A DNA stretch of 29,968 nt from Cymbomonas tetramitiformis (taxonomy: Eukaryota; Chlorophyta; Pyramimonadophyceae; Pyramimonadales; Pyramimonadaceae): NCBI GenBank assembly GCA_001247695.2, contig LGRX02031219.1:1-29968 (forward strand). The letters run 5' to 3'. Position 1 is the first letter of the stretch. Every line of letters begins with the position of its first letter. The translations under genes and the position numbers were made by a program. Below the pieces are notes generated by a model, which saw only the letters and a program-made list of their open reading frames with translations, was not told the origin of the DNA and made no database searches. Positions 9,078-18,488 of this stretch are shown here, piece after piece.

Positions 9078-9968
9078 ATGACGATTTTAAACAACCCAAA
9101 GTTCCTATGTAACGGCGTATATGGTCCCAAACCTATGTTTCATGCCACTCATTAAGAGTCCCTTCGAACATGGAAAACGTACGTTGCAACATTCTAAGGT
9201 GTTTTCGATGTGTAAGAGGCGCACGAAGTTGCCAAATATTATGGTGGGTTGGGAAATTTGCTTACGGTGGGTTTACACGTGTCACAAATATTGGTAGATC
9301 CGTGCCGTGCGGAGGGAGGCGCTAGTATGCGATCTTAGGGTTGGCACTTCATATGTGATAGTTGACAATGTTAAGTTTTTATGTACATCACTTGGGGAGG
9401 CATGTGCATATCGTAGGCATGCTACGTTACCATGGGGGTGTCGGGATTCATTAAGCCCTAACATTGGCTAAAATCCGTTATTTTCATAGGGTTTCGTGGG
9501 GGGAATAAGTTCACGTCAATGGGTACTGCTCAAGCAGCTGCAACAGTTTATACATCAAAATACATTCATAGAACAAACGTTTTTCATCTCAACAAGGCAA
9601 TTCATTGTGTGTTAAGCGTGTGTATTGTCATGTATTCACCCAAGTGCAAATACGCGGTGATGAAGACGAGGGACTTCGCGTGCTTGTCTGCGTCATATTC
9701 GAACGTCGTTTCGAATCGATTGCCAGGTGCTTTGTCCGGGTCACATGCGGTCAGTCGAGCCTTCAAGCTATAGTCAAGGGGGTTGAAGCATTGCCCGCCA
9801 AACTCTTGGACAGCCCATTCCCGCCCACACGCACCAGCGGGAATGCATAACTCACACCCTCCTATTATTTCCTCACGCTTTCTCAAGTTGAGCGCAATAG
9901 GAGGCATGTTTAACAGCGTCTGCCGCCAAGTCTATTGACCCCCGAGTACTTTTAGTATTGGTTTTAGG
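9078..9968. other. Left arm of TIR element, no confident gene
   Basis: Composition is balanced to A/T-rich, unlike the G-rich flanks. A 101-codon minus-strand frame (9602-9907) and an overlapping 84-codon plus-strand frame are present. Neither shows a motif I can name, and I do not call either one a gene. I see no transposase signature. Confidence 0.5.
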
Positions 9969-9984
9969 TGTCTAGTTGGTCACT
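9969..9984. repeat. Left target-site duplication of element B (16 bp)
   Basis: tgtctagttggtcact here is repeated exactly at 25113-25128. The two copies bracket the 15.1-kb LINE, and the sequences beyond them belong to the TIR element. The length is typical of target-primed reverse transcription. Confidence 0.92.
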
Positions 9985-10247
9985 TCTCGCGAACCCGCCT
10001 GAGGCGTGCACCTCTCTCCGGGCCGCGGGGCACAAAAATAGATATTTTTAAAAATGTAATTTTCCTACTGACTGTGTTCGCAGGACTCCAAGACAACGGT
10101 AACAACGGCGATGGGGCGACACAGGTGAGAAACGAGGTGCGCCACCCTGTGTCTGTAGCGCCGTACTTTGCATGTAGTGCCCAAAACCCCTGTCCGAACA
10201 AGCCAGACACAAGACGTCCAGCAACTGAAAAACCTAAGTTAGCCAAC
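9985..10247 (+). other. 5' leader of element B
   Basis: This stretch runs from the target duplication to the first ATG in the long frame, at 10248. The frame is also open upstream through the leader, with no ATG, so initiation could occur further upstream at a non-ATG codon. It contains a short A/T palindrome (atttttaaaaat at about 10044-10055) and a splice-acceptor-like tract ending ttcgcag at 10083. I see no clear promoter element. Confidence 0.5.
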
Positions 10248-13200
10248 ATGAAAGCCGGCAATGTGCGAAAATTCGGAGAACGAAGTCCCCAACAAGTGGG
10301 GCACGAAGAAAAATCAAGCAGACACATGGAACGAGAACGAGGATCAGCGGACCAGGAGAACACTGAGGAGTTCATCAAAGAAATAAGAGCGCAAGCAGCG
10401 AAGAGAACTGACACGTACCCGGGCGGAGCGACCATGCCAGACCTCTGTGATACGCATGGAGAAGATATGAAAAAACTGACTGAGGCCGCGTGTGCAGCGG
10501 AGGCGGATATGACGGCGCTGGAGGCAGTGGCGGAATACATGACTGTCTACGAGGACACGCGGAAAGTAAAATACCAGCGGGGCTTCCCACTGGAGAGCAT
10601 CTACGGGCTCCCGGCAGGACACGGCAAAACTCACTACCAGCTGGTAGTGAACTGTACTGACCTGACCTCAGAGGAGCAGGACGAAGTTGGCATGCACAAG
10701 ATGGGGCCGCAAGTGACGGTGGGGCCTTTTCGAGAAGAACCGAGAGCAGCGAGACAGTACATCGGACACCTGGAGTCCGCAATACGACACTTTCACGACC
10801 TTCTTGACACCGACCCAGTCCTGAGCAGTGGCAAAACTCAGCTGCGCTGGTACGCGAACAAGATAGCCGAGCTCCATCTCACCTTCGAGAAAAGCGAATA
10901 CGCCATCACTGCACTGGCGACATCTCTGGTCCATCTACCTCTTCACTGTGTGCCACTTGGGGCTGACGACTTCCAGGCGACAGACGTTTGCATCCCGAGG
11001 GTGAGGGTATTTCATCCGAGGCAAACCAGAACGGGCAACGCTGAGCGACAACTTCACATAATCAGCGAGCAGCTGCGGGGGCATACGACCAAAGACCTGG
11101 AAAAACAACTGCGCAGTATGCCCTCAGTTGAGTCGGCAATCAAAGGGGCGCGGGGACTGCCCGCGTACATGGAGAAGCACACAAATAGCATCCGGCTGGT
11201 GGCAGTCACGGAGGAAGCAGCTGATAACATCGAGTCGAAGGCGCTGGCTTTCCCGGGCCTCGGGGAGTACACAGTTCAAAGAATCAGACCATCGCTCACG
11301 AACAGAGGCGAGGACGAGACCGAGGTGATAGTGGTGGATAAGGGGAGCACCATCAACTTGGCCGAGGACCTCCCGAACTTAGTCATAGCCATCCAGGAGA
11401 TATTCACACAGGCGGGCCTGGGCGAAGCAACTGAACATCTGAAGCCGCTGCCAGCGACAACGGTGAGGCCGGGCACCGATCCAGCGAAACCCGAGACGTA
11501 CCTGCGAGTGAGAATCACGAGGAGCGGCAATCTTTTCACCGGGCTGGCGAGTGAAGCCGCCTATGAGTGGCTGGGAAAGCAGGACAGACGTACGGTTCGT
11601 CTCTCTCTCCCCAACAAATCTCGCTCTTACCTCCTACAGCACTCAGACTTTTCGCGCACCGGAGACAAGTTCAAGGGCAGAAAAGGGAGAGCAGCGCCGC
11701 CAGCGGTGGGGGCGCGGCAGACGGAGGACATCGTACAGGCGCTGGAGAGCAAACTCTCCAGCCAGTGGGCGAAAGTTGTGAAGGACGGGGCCGGGGACGA
11801 AGCGATCAACGAGCTCCGAAAAGCCGTTGAGAAGCTCGAGGGCACCTGTAAAAACGGCTTCACGGACAGCGTGGAAGCCACGAAACAGGTCTCCACCAAA
11901 GTGGACGGGGTGAAGGACTCCGTCATCGACCTCACTGAGGAGACCCGCGAACTCCATAAGCAGCATCTCGGGATCTCCAGCGACATACTGGAATCCTTCA
12001 GCAACTCGAACAAGGCACTAGCCAAGCTGCTGAAAAATCAACGCACCCCCGAGCCGGCCAAGAAGAACCTACGCCGGCCACGAGAGGCGAGTGAGCCATC
12101 CGACAGCGAAGGGGGTATGGAAATCGACGAAGAGACGCTGTCAGAGCTCAAACGCCTGCAAAAAGCACGGGTAAGTTCCCTCGGGAAAAAATCATCCTCA
12201 CGGGATAGAGGACCCCTCGCATATGGCGTTAGGGGAAACAGCCTGAGAACAATCATCCTGACTAACAAGCTCGGGCATCGGCTCAGAAATCGGGCACTAG
12301 ACAGAGGGTGGAGCCACACCACCTGCATCACAAAACCAACCGTGCAAACACGGCAAAAGAGGAAGGGGAATCAGCAGAATAAGGACTGGTGGGACCCCTG
12401 TATGCATCGCAGGCCAAGGCAGACGAGAGGAAAAAGCTGGAGCAGCTGGAGGAACCGCGTTCTCACCGAAGCCAACGCACGAGAGGCTAGTAAAGACTGC
12501 CTTGCAAAAGTCACATCCTGTATAGGCCCTCACAGTTTTGAAGCTAGGAAAAGTCCTGAATACCAGCAAATCCTGGTCACCAAACAAATACTTGAAGTAA
12601 AAAGTGACCCTGCTAAATCAAAACCTGTTGTTGGTAATAGTACATCGTGCCTGTACACCTGCACTATGCTGATCAGAACCCAGGCTGCAAAATCCACGGC
12701 TAGACACGAGTATGAGAGGACTTGCAAAAACATAGGCATCAACTGCCACTGCACTGTCGACACGGTGGCAGCATTAAACTCAATACAACATAGGGGAAGG
12801 GAGGGCACACCCGGCACAAGAGCTGCAGATAATATTATAAAACTTACAACAACATTTAGCAGCTGTAGTCACAATAAGATACACTATAAGATATTAAACA
12901 GGACTAAAGCAATAAGCAAGTCACCCGAGGCCAGTTTCCCATGCAGAAGGAAGGCATGCAACAAAGAACACATTCAGGAATTCCCACCAAGACAAGAGAG
13001 GAACCCTAAGCTCACCCTAAACAACATAAGCACAAACAAGCCCCAGAGAGTGATGACAAAGGTCAACCCCACAGGAAAGTTAATATGGGGACTCTATTGC
13101 AACATAACAGGCAATGTGCAGACTTTCAGGCGTAACTGGCAAATTATGATATTTAGCGAATTGCTTCAGGAGCTCTACGTTAAAATACAAAGTTTTGTAA

Positions 13201-16200
13201 AAACGATTCTTACGAAGCAATATTCCAACGGGACAACCGAGGGTCCAACACGAAGACATATTGGGAAGGTTGAAGCCCAGATATGTGGCAAAAAGGACGG
13301 GAGGATGCTACAGGCAAATGTAACGCGTAACAGGGAGAAGAGAGCGGGGTCGGGAGAATGTACACACTGGCAAAATGATGGGGATAGTAACAACAAGAGG
13401 AACCCACAGGATATATTGAATGGGAACAGGCTGAATGCAACAACCTGTGCAGCCACATGGAGGAAAATAAGGGGAAACCCTAACCCAAAGGGGGTCTACC
13501 TACAGGAAAAGGGGGGAATAGGGACACATAAAAGTAAAATTAGACGAAAATATTTTACACAAGGCTTACAAATGGTAAAATACGCACATGAAATAAAAAT
13601 GAACTTGAACGGGCGACTTTGGACATTTAGCGAATTGCTCCAGGAGCTCTACGTAAAAATTCAAAGTTCTATAAAAACGACCCCAGCAGAGCAATATTTT
13701 AAGAAGGCAATTATGGGTTATGCACGAAGACATATTGGGAAGAATGGAGCCCAGATATGCTGCAAAAAGAACGGGATGACGCTGCAGACATGTGTAACGC
13801 GTAACAAGGAAAACCATGTGAAGCCAAAAGAACACGCACACCGACGAAACGATAGGGATAATAATGACAAGAGGAACCCGCAAGATACATTTAAATGGAA
13901 AAGGACAACTACAGCAGCTTGCACGGCTATGTGCAGGGAAAGGAAGGGAAACCCTAACCAAAAGGACGGGTACCTACAGAAAAAAGGGGGTATAGGTGCA
14001 CTTAATAACAAAGTTAGACGAAAAAATTTCACACAGGGCCTACAAATGGTAAAATACAAACGTAAGATAAAAATGAACCTGAACGGACGACACTGGACAT
14101 TTAGCGAATTGCTTCAGGAGCTCTACGTAAAAATACGAAGTTTTATGCAAATGGCCCAAAAGGGAAAAACCTTTGAGGGGACACCCATAGGGCATATACA
14201 AATAAGGATTGAGGAAAACGAAGCTCAGAAATACGGTGAGAAGGGCATAAAGAGACGAAAGGAGTGGGTAACGCGTAACGTGGGAGGCAGTACGGGGGAA
14301 GAGGAACGCAACCAAAAGGGATGCGTAATAAATAATGGACATGAAGATAACTCACAAGGCGCACCAATACAAGCGATACTTGCAATCTGCGTCGCGATTA
14401 CGGTCTTAACGAGAAATAATATGGGCGGACGAAGAAGACCAGCACAAAAACCAACACAAAATGCTCGGATGACAGCATACAAGGAGGCTAGCAGAAGGGC
14501 GGAAACGGGAATGCTGAGTGAGGCACCGGAAAGGGAGTACGCGGCACAATGCATGCAGAGAAGGAGCACAGCAGCAACGACAATAACCCGGCAAACAACT
14601 GAAACTAGAAAGGGAAATGAAGAAATGCCAAGTAGAGTCAACAACCAACACCAAGGAACAACACAAGAAAAGCCCCCAAAGGGCCCCAGGTGGTTCGCCG
14701 CAACAGAAGAGGGGGGACGGGGGGCGAGTTTCAGAAGAAACCTCACATATTACCTACGGGCGAACCGGCAGGAACACGCATATGCAAACAAAAGAGGAAG
14801 GAGATATTGGAGTGAACATGCGAAAGGGAAAGCATGCAGGTGGGTACAACGTACCAAGTACGCCAGACCGCAACTAGTCAGGAGCAACCAGGCAGTAAGG
14901 CAAGGAACAAAGGACAGGAGCCATAGTAGGTGGGCACGAAAACATGGCGAGATGCGCCGAATGAAAAGGGAAGGCCGAAGCATAGCAAGAACGGTGGGGG
15001 CCCAAATAATGAGCATGCATGTAACACTAGATGTGCTAGGCACTCTGGCTGAACGGATGGAGCAGGCACAGCTAGCAATGAAAAACCCTCGACAAGAGGT
15101 ACCGCAGGTCAAAACAATGAGAGAAAAGCAGACGGTAGCACGCGGAGAAACCTTGGGCACAAGACCCAACAGAACAGCTGAGTGGGTTGAGGATGCGGGT
15201 AGGAATGCCGAAGCGAAACTACAGCCCTCCCATATAGGGGGGGGAACACGCTCGAACGAAGAAATGGAAGGACAGTACCCCAAGAATTCTGTCACGCAGG
15301 GGATATTTGCCAAAGAAGGGAAACTAAATATGCACCAAGTGGACCTTGCGCTCGAAACACTGGAAGACAACCCTCCGGGTTCAACAACCATGCAAGAAAT
15401 ACTGAAGATGCTAAGGGAAAATGACGAAAAATTTCTGGAGATGATAAAAGGGAAAGTTGCCAAAACGGGTGGCACCCAGATACCAGTAGTAGGAAACGGA
15501 CACTGGCTACTACTGATGGTAGGAGTCTGCGTCGCAAGGGGTAACCGCACGCTGCAGGCCTATGTATACGACTCCATGGGCATGGAAAGGCAGACACGGA
15601 AGAAAACCGCCCAAGGGCACACGGGAATGGCGGAGGAACTGCAAGTGGCAGTAAGTGCATGGGTAGCGGGCAACAAGGAGGCAATGGGGTGCCGAGAAGC
15701 TAGAGCCACGCCGATGTACGACAGGCACCAACATGATGCATACAGCTGCGGCGTCTGGGTGATATATGTTGCGGAGCTATGGCAACAGTGGCTGTTAGAA
15801 AGAAAAGGAGCCTGGATACAGCATGTGTACACAAACACACTCCAAACCAGTCAATGCGTGACACTACACACTACGGAAATAGTGAACAGATGCAGAGACA
15901 GATTCAGGCCAAAGATAAAGTCGGCCATAATGAGGGAAAATAAGCCACATGCAGCACAGGACACGAATGAAGTCGAGCTGACAAGGGAGGCCCCAGCAAA
16001 AAGGACTGGGGCAAAACAAGCGCAAACCCAAGGAACGTGTGCGGCGGATGCCTTCATGAGGGAGGTGGAGCGTGGCCGCACAGGGGAACAGGTGGAGGAC
16101 ACGATGCGACAACAAGGGGTAGGCATACAAACAATAATGAACGTTCAGGAAGCACTTCAAGTGCTACAACAAGACACTGAAGCCCTCATAGGTGAAACAA

Positions 16201-18401
16201 TGAGGAAACTGTCAACAAATGGCCGAACCCAAATAGCAATAAGAGATGGAGAAAAATGGGCAATGGTGATGCTCACAATAACGCGCCAGGACATGCAGGC
16301 GCATGTGTGGTTACCTACTGGAGGAATAGAAAAACAGGACGAACTGCTAATAGCTATAGATGTCTGGACCATATTGCGAGAAGCCTATGACCTGCAAAAG
16401 GTGCGATACAGTGGACTACAGACACATAGTACACCACCGGAATGGGAAAAGTTCAGCCAAGGGGAGCAGGCGATGAGAGTGGCAGGTAGCTGGAAGTACT
16501 GGCATGTCGATGGCAAACCAGGACACTTCAAGCTCGGGACCAGAAACGCGGCACGGCCACAGGGGGAGACTCGAGAGACGCGGCAGATAAAGGAACACAC
16601 AACTGGACTGGCAGAGGAAAACATAAGAAGCGATGAACGAAAGGATGAGGGCAGGGAGCCTGCTATAAAGCAACAGGTTATAGGCGAAGCAAGGGAGGAT
16701 AAGAACGCAAAACCCACGGACAAGCTGGTCCAGACCACACTACAGTTCTGTCAGGAAAGCACTGAACAAGCAAACGAAAGATTAAAGAGGGAGGCCGGCA
16801 CGGTAACAAGAAAAAAGCTACGGCCTCCAGCGAGCGCCAAGAAAAACCTGCCGCCCAGTACGCCAGCAAAAACGAACAAAAGGGACAATGAGGAGACCAA
16901 AGGGTCACTGGAGGCGCTAAGAAAATGGGGTGGGAATATGCCAAAAACGGAGAACCTAAACATTGAGGAAATGCAAGGAGCACAACCACATACCGTAAAT
17001 TTCCTAACATGGAACATACAGGGTGCCAGACACTCACTGTACGAACTGGAGGAACAAATGAACAAATGGGAGATAGATATAGTAATAATTACGGAAACCA
17101 AGACTGCGAATGAGGAAATAAGAAGGCACTTCAGAAACAAGAAACAGTCAAACATATGCACAAGCATACCGAAGGGGGAAGAAGGGGAGGATGGGAACAA
17201 CCACACGGCAGGCCTAGCAGTAATACTCACAGGAGAGTATGCCAAACCACATAACTACACTGAGGTGCAGGTACCACACCTACAAGGAGTACTCACACAC
17301 ACACTGCTCCACTTTCCGGGGGGAAAATATTTGCACCTGATAGGAGTATACTACCCGGTGGAAGGGAAGGACGTGGCAGAAGAGGCGAGACAAGGAGAAC
17401 TTGACAGAGAGGCAGCCAGGAGAGGTATACGGGAGTATGTGCGAATGGTGACCTCAGCCAGCGAAAATGAGGCAGGGCAAACAGTACTAATTTGTGGGGA
17501 CCTGAATGCCTCTACGGGAACACCGAAGAATAGCAGGGACAAAGATTGGAACAAAACTATGGAAGCCACGGGCCTGCAAGACGTGGGAGGAACCAGAGAA
17601 ACCACCCTAACATGGCATAAACGGAGGAACATAGACAGAATGCTGGCAAGCAAAACAGAACTACGATACTACACGCAACCAACGGAGAGTGAACTCACTG
17701 AGCTGCACACGAGCGACCACAAAATGGTCTGCACAACACAACTGGACCTAAAGGCCTGGGGGACGCACAGGCCGACAGCACAAAAGCCACAACGTGCAAA
17801 AGCAGACAGACTGAAACTCCCACTAACAGAAGCAGAGGGGCACACCCTCAGGCAAACCCTGGATGCTGCGTACACAAAGGACCTACAAGCAGAAATGCAA
17901 GAAGCCATAAACAGAATAAACACAGAGACCAACAAAAAACACAGAGGAAGGGCAATAGACTACGCGGGAGAAGTGGTTGCAAAAATACTGGGGGAAGCAA
18001 GAGACAGGGCAATGATGAATGTCAACTTACCGAAACAAGCGGCGGCACCTGAACAACAACATGGGCTGCACCTCCCGAAAACCCTACGCAAGGAGAGGGA
18101 CGGCCACCTGAAAGAGAGGAACAGATGCCGTGAGAATATAGCATTGTGGAAGAAAGACATAGAAACACGAGAACAGGCAGCTGAGGAAGTACGGAATGAA
18201 GGTTACGATAACCGAACAAGCGAAATGAGGGAATGGGAGCAATGGGAACGGGAGCAGAAAAAGCTTGCAACAAAAGAGGCAAGAAAGTGCATTAAAGAGC
18301 ACGAGACAAACCGAAAACAAAAAACAAGAATGAAGATGAGAGAAAGATACTGGGGCAACATAAAGCACTACCACAAACTGATTTACAAAAAAGAGATATA
18401 A
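10248..18401 (+). CDS. Element B polyprotein part 1: coiled coil, in-frame repeats, Ulp1-like protease, APE endonuclease
   Basis: Numbered from the first ATG, 2717 residues. Residues 1-640 are GC-rich coding sequence with a coiled-coil region at about 490-600, perhaps an ORF1-like RNA-binding part, but unrecognised. Residues 640-1500 are Lys/Asn/Arg/Thr-rich and include 158-residue repeats. A Ulp1/C48-type cysteine protease lies at about 1695-1885, with H1752 (GHWLLLMV), D1775 (YDSMG), Q1828 and C1834 (QHDAYSCGVWV); this family removes SUMO or related modifiers. A related module at 1964-2060 has lost the His (K2003). The APE endonuclease lies at about 2250-2500: N2256 (LTWNIQG), E2283 (ITETK), D2418 and N2420 (CGDLNAS), RNIDRML, and D2490-H2491 (TSDHKMV). 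The frame ends at TAA (18399-18401), and the same frame continues beyond it. Protease and endonuclease calls are strong; the N-terminal functions are unknown. Confidence 0.88.
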   Translation: MKAGNVRKFGERSPQQVGHEEKSSRHMERERGSADQENTEEFIKEIRAQAAKRTDTYPGGATMPDLCDTHGEDMKKLTEAACAAEADMTALEAVAEYMTVYEDTRKVKYQRGFPLESIYGLPAGHGKTHYQLVVNCTDLTSEEQDEVGMHKMGPQVTVGPFREEPRAARQYIGHLESAIRHFHDLLDTDPVLSSGKTQLRWYANKIAELHLTFEKSEYAITALATSLVHLPLHCVPLGADDFQATDVCIPRVRVFHPRQTRTGNAERQLHIISEQLRGHTTKDLEKQLRSMPSVESAIKGARGLPAYMEKHTNSIRLVAVTEEAADNIESKALAFPGLGEYTVQRIRPSLTNRGEDETEVIVVDKGSTINLAEDLPNLVIAIQEIFTQAGLGEATEHLKPLPATTVRPGTDPAKPETYLRVRITRSGNLFTGLASEAAYEWLGKQDRRTVRLSLPNKSRSYLLQHSDFSRTGDKFKGRKGRAAPPAVGARQTEDIVQALESKLSSQWAKVVKDGAGDEAINELRKAVEKLEGTCKNGFTDSVEATKQVSTKVDGVKDSVIDLTEETRELHKQHLGISSDILESFSNSNKALAKLLKNQRTPEPAKKNLRRPREASEPSDSEGGMEIDEETLSELKRLQKARVSSLGKKSSSRDRGPLAYGVRGNSLRTIILTNKLGHRLRNRALDRGWSHTTCITKPTVQTRQKRKGNQQNKDWWDPCMHRRPRQTRGKSWSSWRNRVLTEANAREASKDCLAKVTSCIGPHSFEARKSPEYQQILVTKQILEVKSDPAKSKPVVGNSTSCLYTCTMLIRTQAAKSTARHEYERTCKNIGINCHCTVDTVAALNSIQHRGREGTPGTRAADNIIKLTTTFSSCSHNKIHYKILNRTKAISKSPEASFPCRRKACNKEHIQEFPPRQERNPKLTLNNISTNKPQRVMTKVNPTGKLIWGLYCNITGNVQTFRRNWQIMIFSELLQELYVKIQSFVKTILTKQYSNGTTEGPTRRHIGKVEAQICGKKDGRMLQANVTRNREKRAGSGECTHWQNDGDSNNKRNPQDILNGNRLNATTCAATWRKIRGNPNPKGVYLQEKGGIGTHKSKIRRKYFTQGLQMVKYAHEIKMNLNGRLWTFSELLQELYVKIQSSIKTTPAEQYFKKAIMGYARRHIGKNGAQICCKKNGMTLQTCVTRNKENHVKPKEHAHRRNDRDNNDKRNPQDTFKWKRTTTAACTAMCRERKGNPNQKDGYLQKKGGIGALNNKVRRKNFTQGLQMVKYKRKIKMNLNGRHWTFSELLQELYVKIRSFMQMAQKGKTFEGTPIGHIQIRIEENEAQKYGEKGIKRRKEWVTRNVGGSTGEEERNQKGCVINNGHEDNSQGAPIQAILAICVAITVLTRNNMGGRRRPAQKPTQNARMTAYKEASRRAETGMLSEAPEREYAAQCMQRRSTAATTITRQTTETRKGNEEMPSRVNNQHQGTTQEKPPKGPRWFAATEEGGRGASFRRNLTYYLRANRQEHAYANKRGRRYWSEHAKGKACRWVQRTKYARPQLVRSNQAVRQGTKDRSHSRWARKHGEMRRMKREGRSIARTVGAQIMSMHVTLDVLGTLAERMEQAQLAMKNPRQEVPQVKTMREKQTVARGETLGTRPNRTAEWVEDAGRNAEAKLQPSHIGGGTRSNEEMEGQYPKNSVTQGIFAKEGKLNMHQVDLALETLEDNPPGSTTMQEILKMLRENDEKFLEMIKGKVAKTGGTQIPVVGNGHWLLLMVGVCVARGNRTLQAYVYDSMGMERQTRKKTAQGHTGMAEELQVAVSAWVAGNKEAMGCREARATPMYDRHQHDAYSCGVWVIYVAELWQQWLLERKGAWIQHVYTNTLQTSQCVTLHTTEIVNRCRDRFRPKIKSAIMRENKPHAAQDTNEVELTREAPAKRTGAKQAQTQGTCAADAFMREVERGRTGEQVEDTMRQQGVGIQTIMNVQEALQVLQQDTEALIGETMRKLSTNGRTQIAIRDGEKWAMVMLTITRQDMQAHVWLPTGGIEKQDELLIAIDVWTILREAYDLQKVRYSGLQTHSTPPEWEKFSQGEQAMRVAGSWKYWHVDGKPGHFKLGTRNAARPQGETRETRQIKEHTTGLAEENIRSDERKDEGREPAIKQQVIGEAREDKNAKPTDKLVQTTLQFCQESTEQANERLKREAGTVTRKKLRPPASAKKNLPPSTPAKTNKRDNEETKGSLEALRKWGGNMPKTENLNIEEMQGAQPHTVNFLTWNIQGARHSLYELEEQMNKWEIDIVIITETKTANEEIRRHFRNKKQSNICTSIPKGEEGEDGNNHTAGLAVILTGEYAKPHNYTEVQVPHLQGVLTHTLLHFPGGKYLHLIGVYYPVEGKDVAEEARQGELDREAARRGIREYVRMVTSASENEAGQTVLICGDLNASTGTPKNSRDKDWNKTMEATGLQDVGGTRETTLTWHKRRNIDRMLASKTELRYYTQPTESELTELHTSDHKMVCTTQLDLKAWGTHRPTAQKPQRAKADRLKLPLTEAEGHTLRQTLDAAYTKDLQAEMQEAINRINTETNKKHRGRAIDYAGEVVAKILGEARDRAMMNVNLPKQAAAPEQQHGLHLPKTLRKERDGHLKERNRCRENIALWKKDIETREQAAEEVRNEGYDNRTSEMREWEQWEREQKKLATKEARKCIKEHETNRKQKTRMKMRERYWGNIKHYHKLIYKKEI
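13152..14340 (+). repeat. In-frame 474-bp tandem repeats inside element B polyprotein
   Basis: The words tttagcgaattgct and caggagctctacgt recur at 13152, 13626 and 14100, exactly 474 bp (158 codons) apart. A second word, gtaacgcgtaac, recurs at 13320, 13794 and 14268 with the same period. There are two complete units and a diverging third. Each unit encodes FSELLQELYVKI at its start, RRHIGK (the third unit has diverged here) and VTRN further on, and KKGGIG or EKGGIG near its end. The repeats have diverged in sequence yet keep phase and an open frame. Confidence 0.9.
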
Positions 18402-18488
18402 AATGGAGCAGCACCAGCCGCAGCAATACAAGCAATAGAAACGACGCAAGGGGAACTAGTAGTAGGGCACCAAAAAGTAGCACAGGCA

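Noticed and set aside
9602..9907. A 101-codon minus-strand frame in the left arm of the TIR element, possibly a small protein
   Set aside because: An overlapping plus-strand frame of similar length exists, no motif is recognisable, and the element looks non-autonomous. A profile search would be needed to keep it.
10060..10083. Splice-acceptor-like tract ending ttcgcag as evidence for a host gene exon
   Set aside because: It lies inside the LINE between its target duplication and first ATG, and the frame is open across it. No matching donor upstream is evident.
12171..14700. The A-rich region of element B as a 2.5-kb intron
   Set aside because: The frame stays open over some 800 codons although TAA and TAG are frequent in the other two frames, and retrotransposition through RNA would remove a spliced intron. 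The donor-like site is kept as a separate minor observation.
14225..15550. Long minus-strand frames inside element B with hydrophobic Cys/Phe/Leu-rich translations resembling membrane proteins
   Set aside because: They are antisense to a continuous domain-bearing frame. The T-poor plus strand yields Leu/Phe/Ser/Val-rich antisense codons, which mimics membrane segments.
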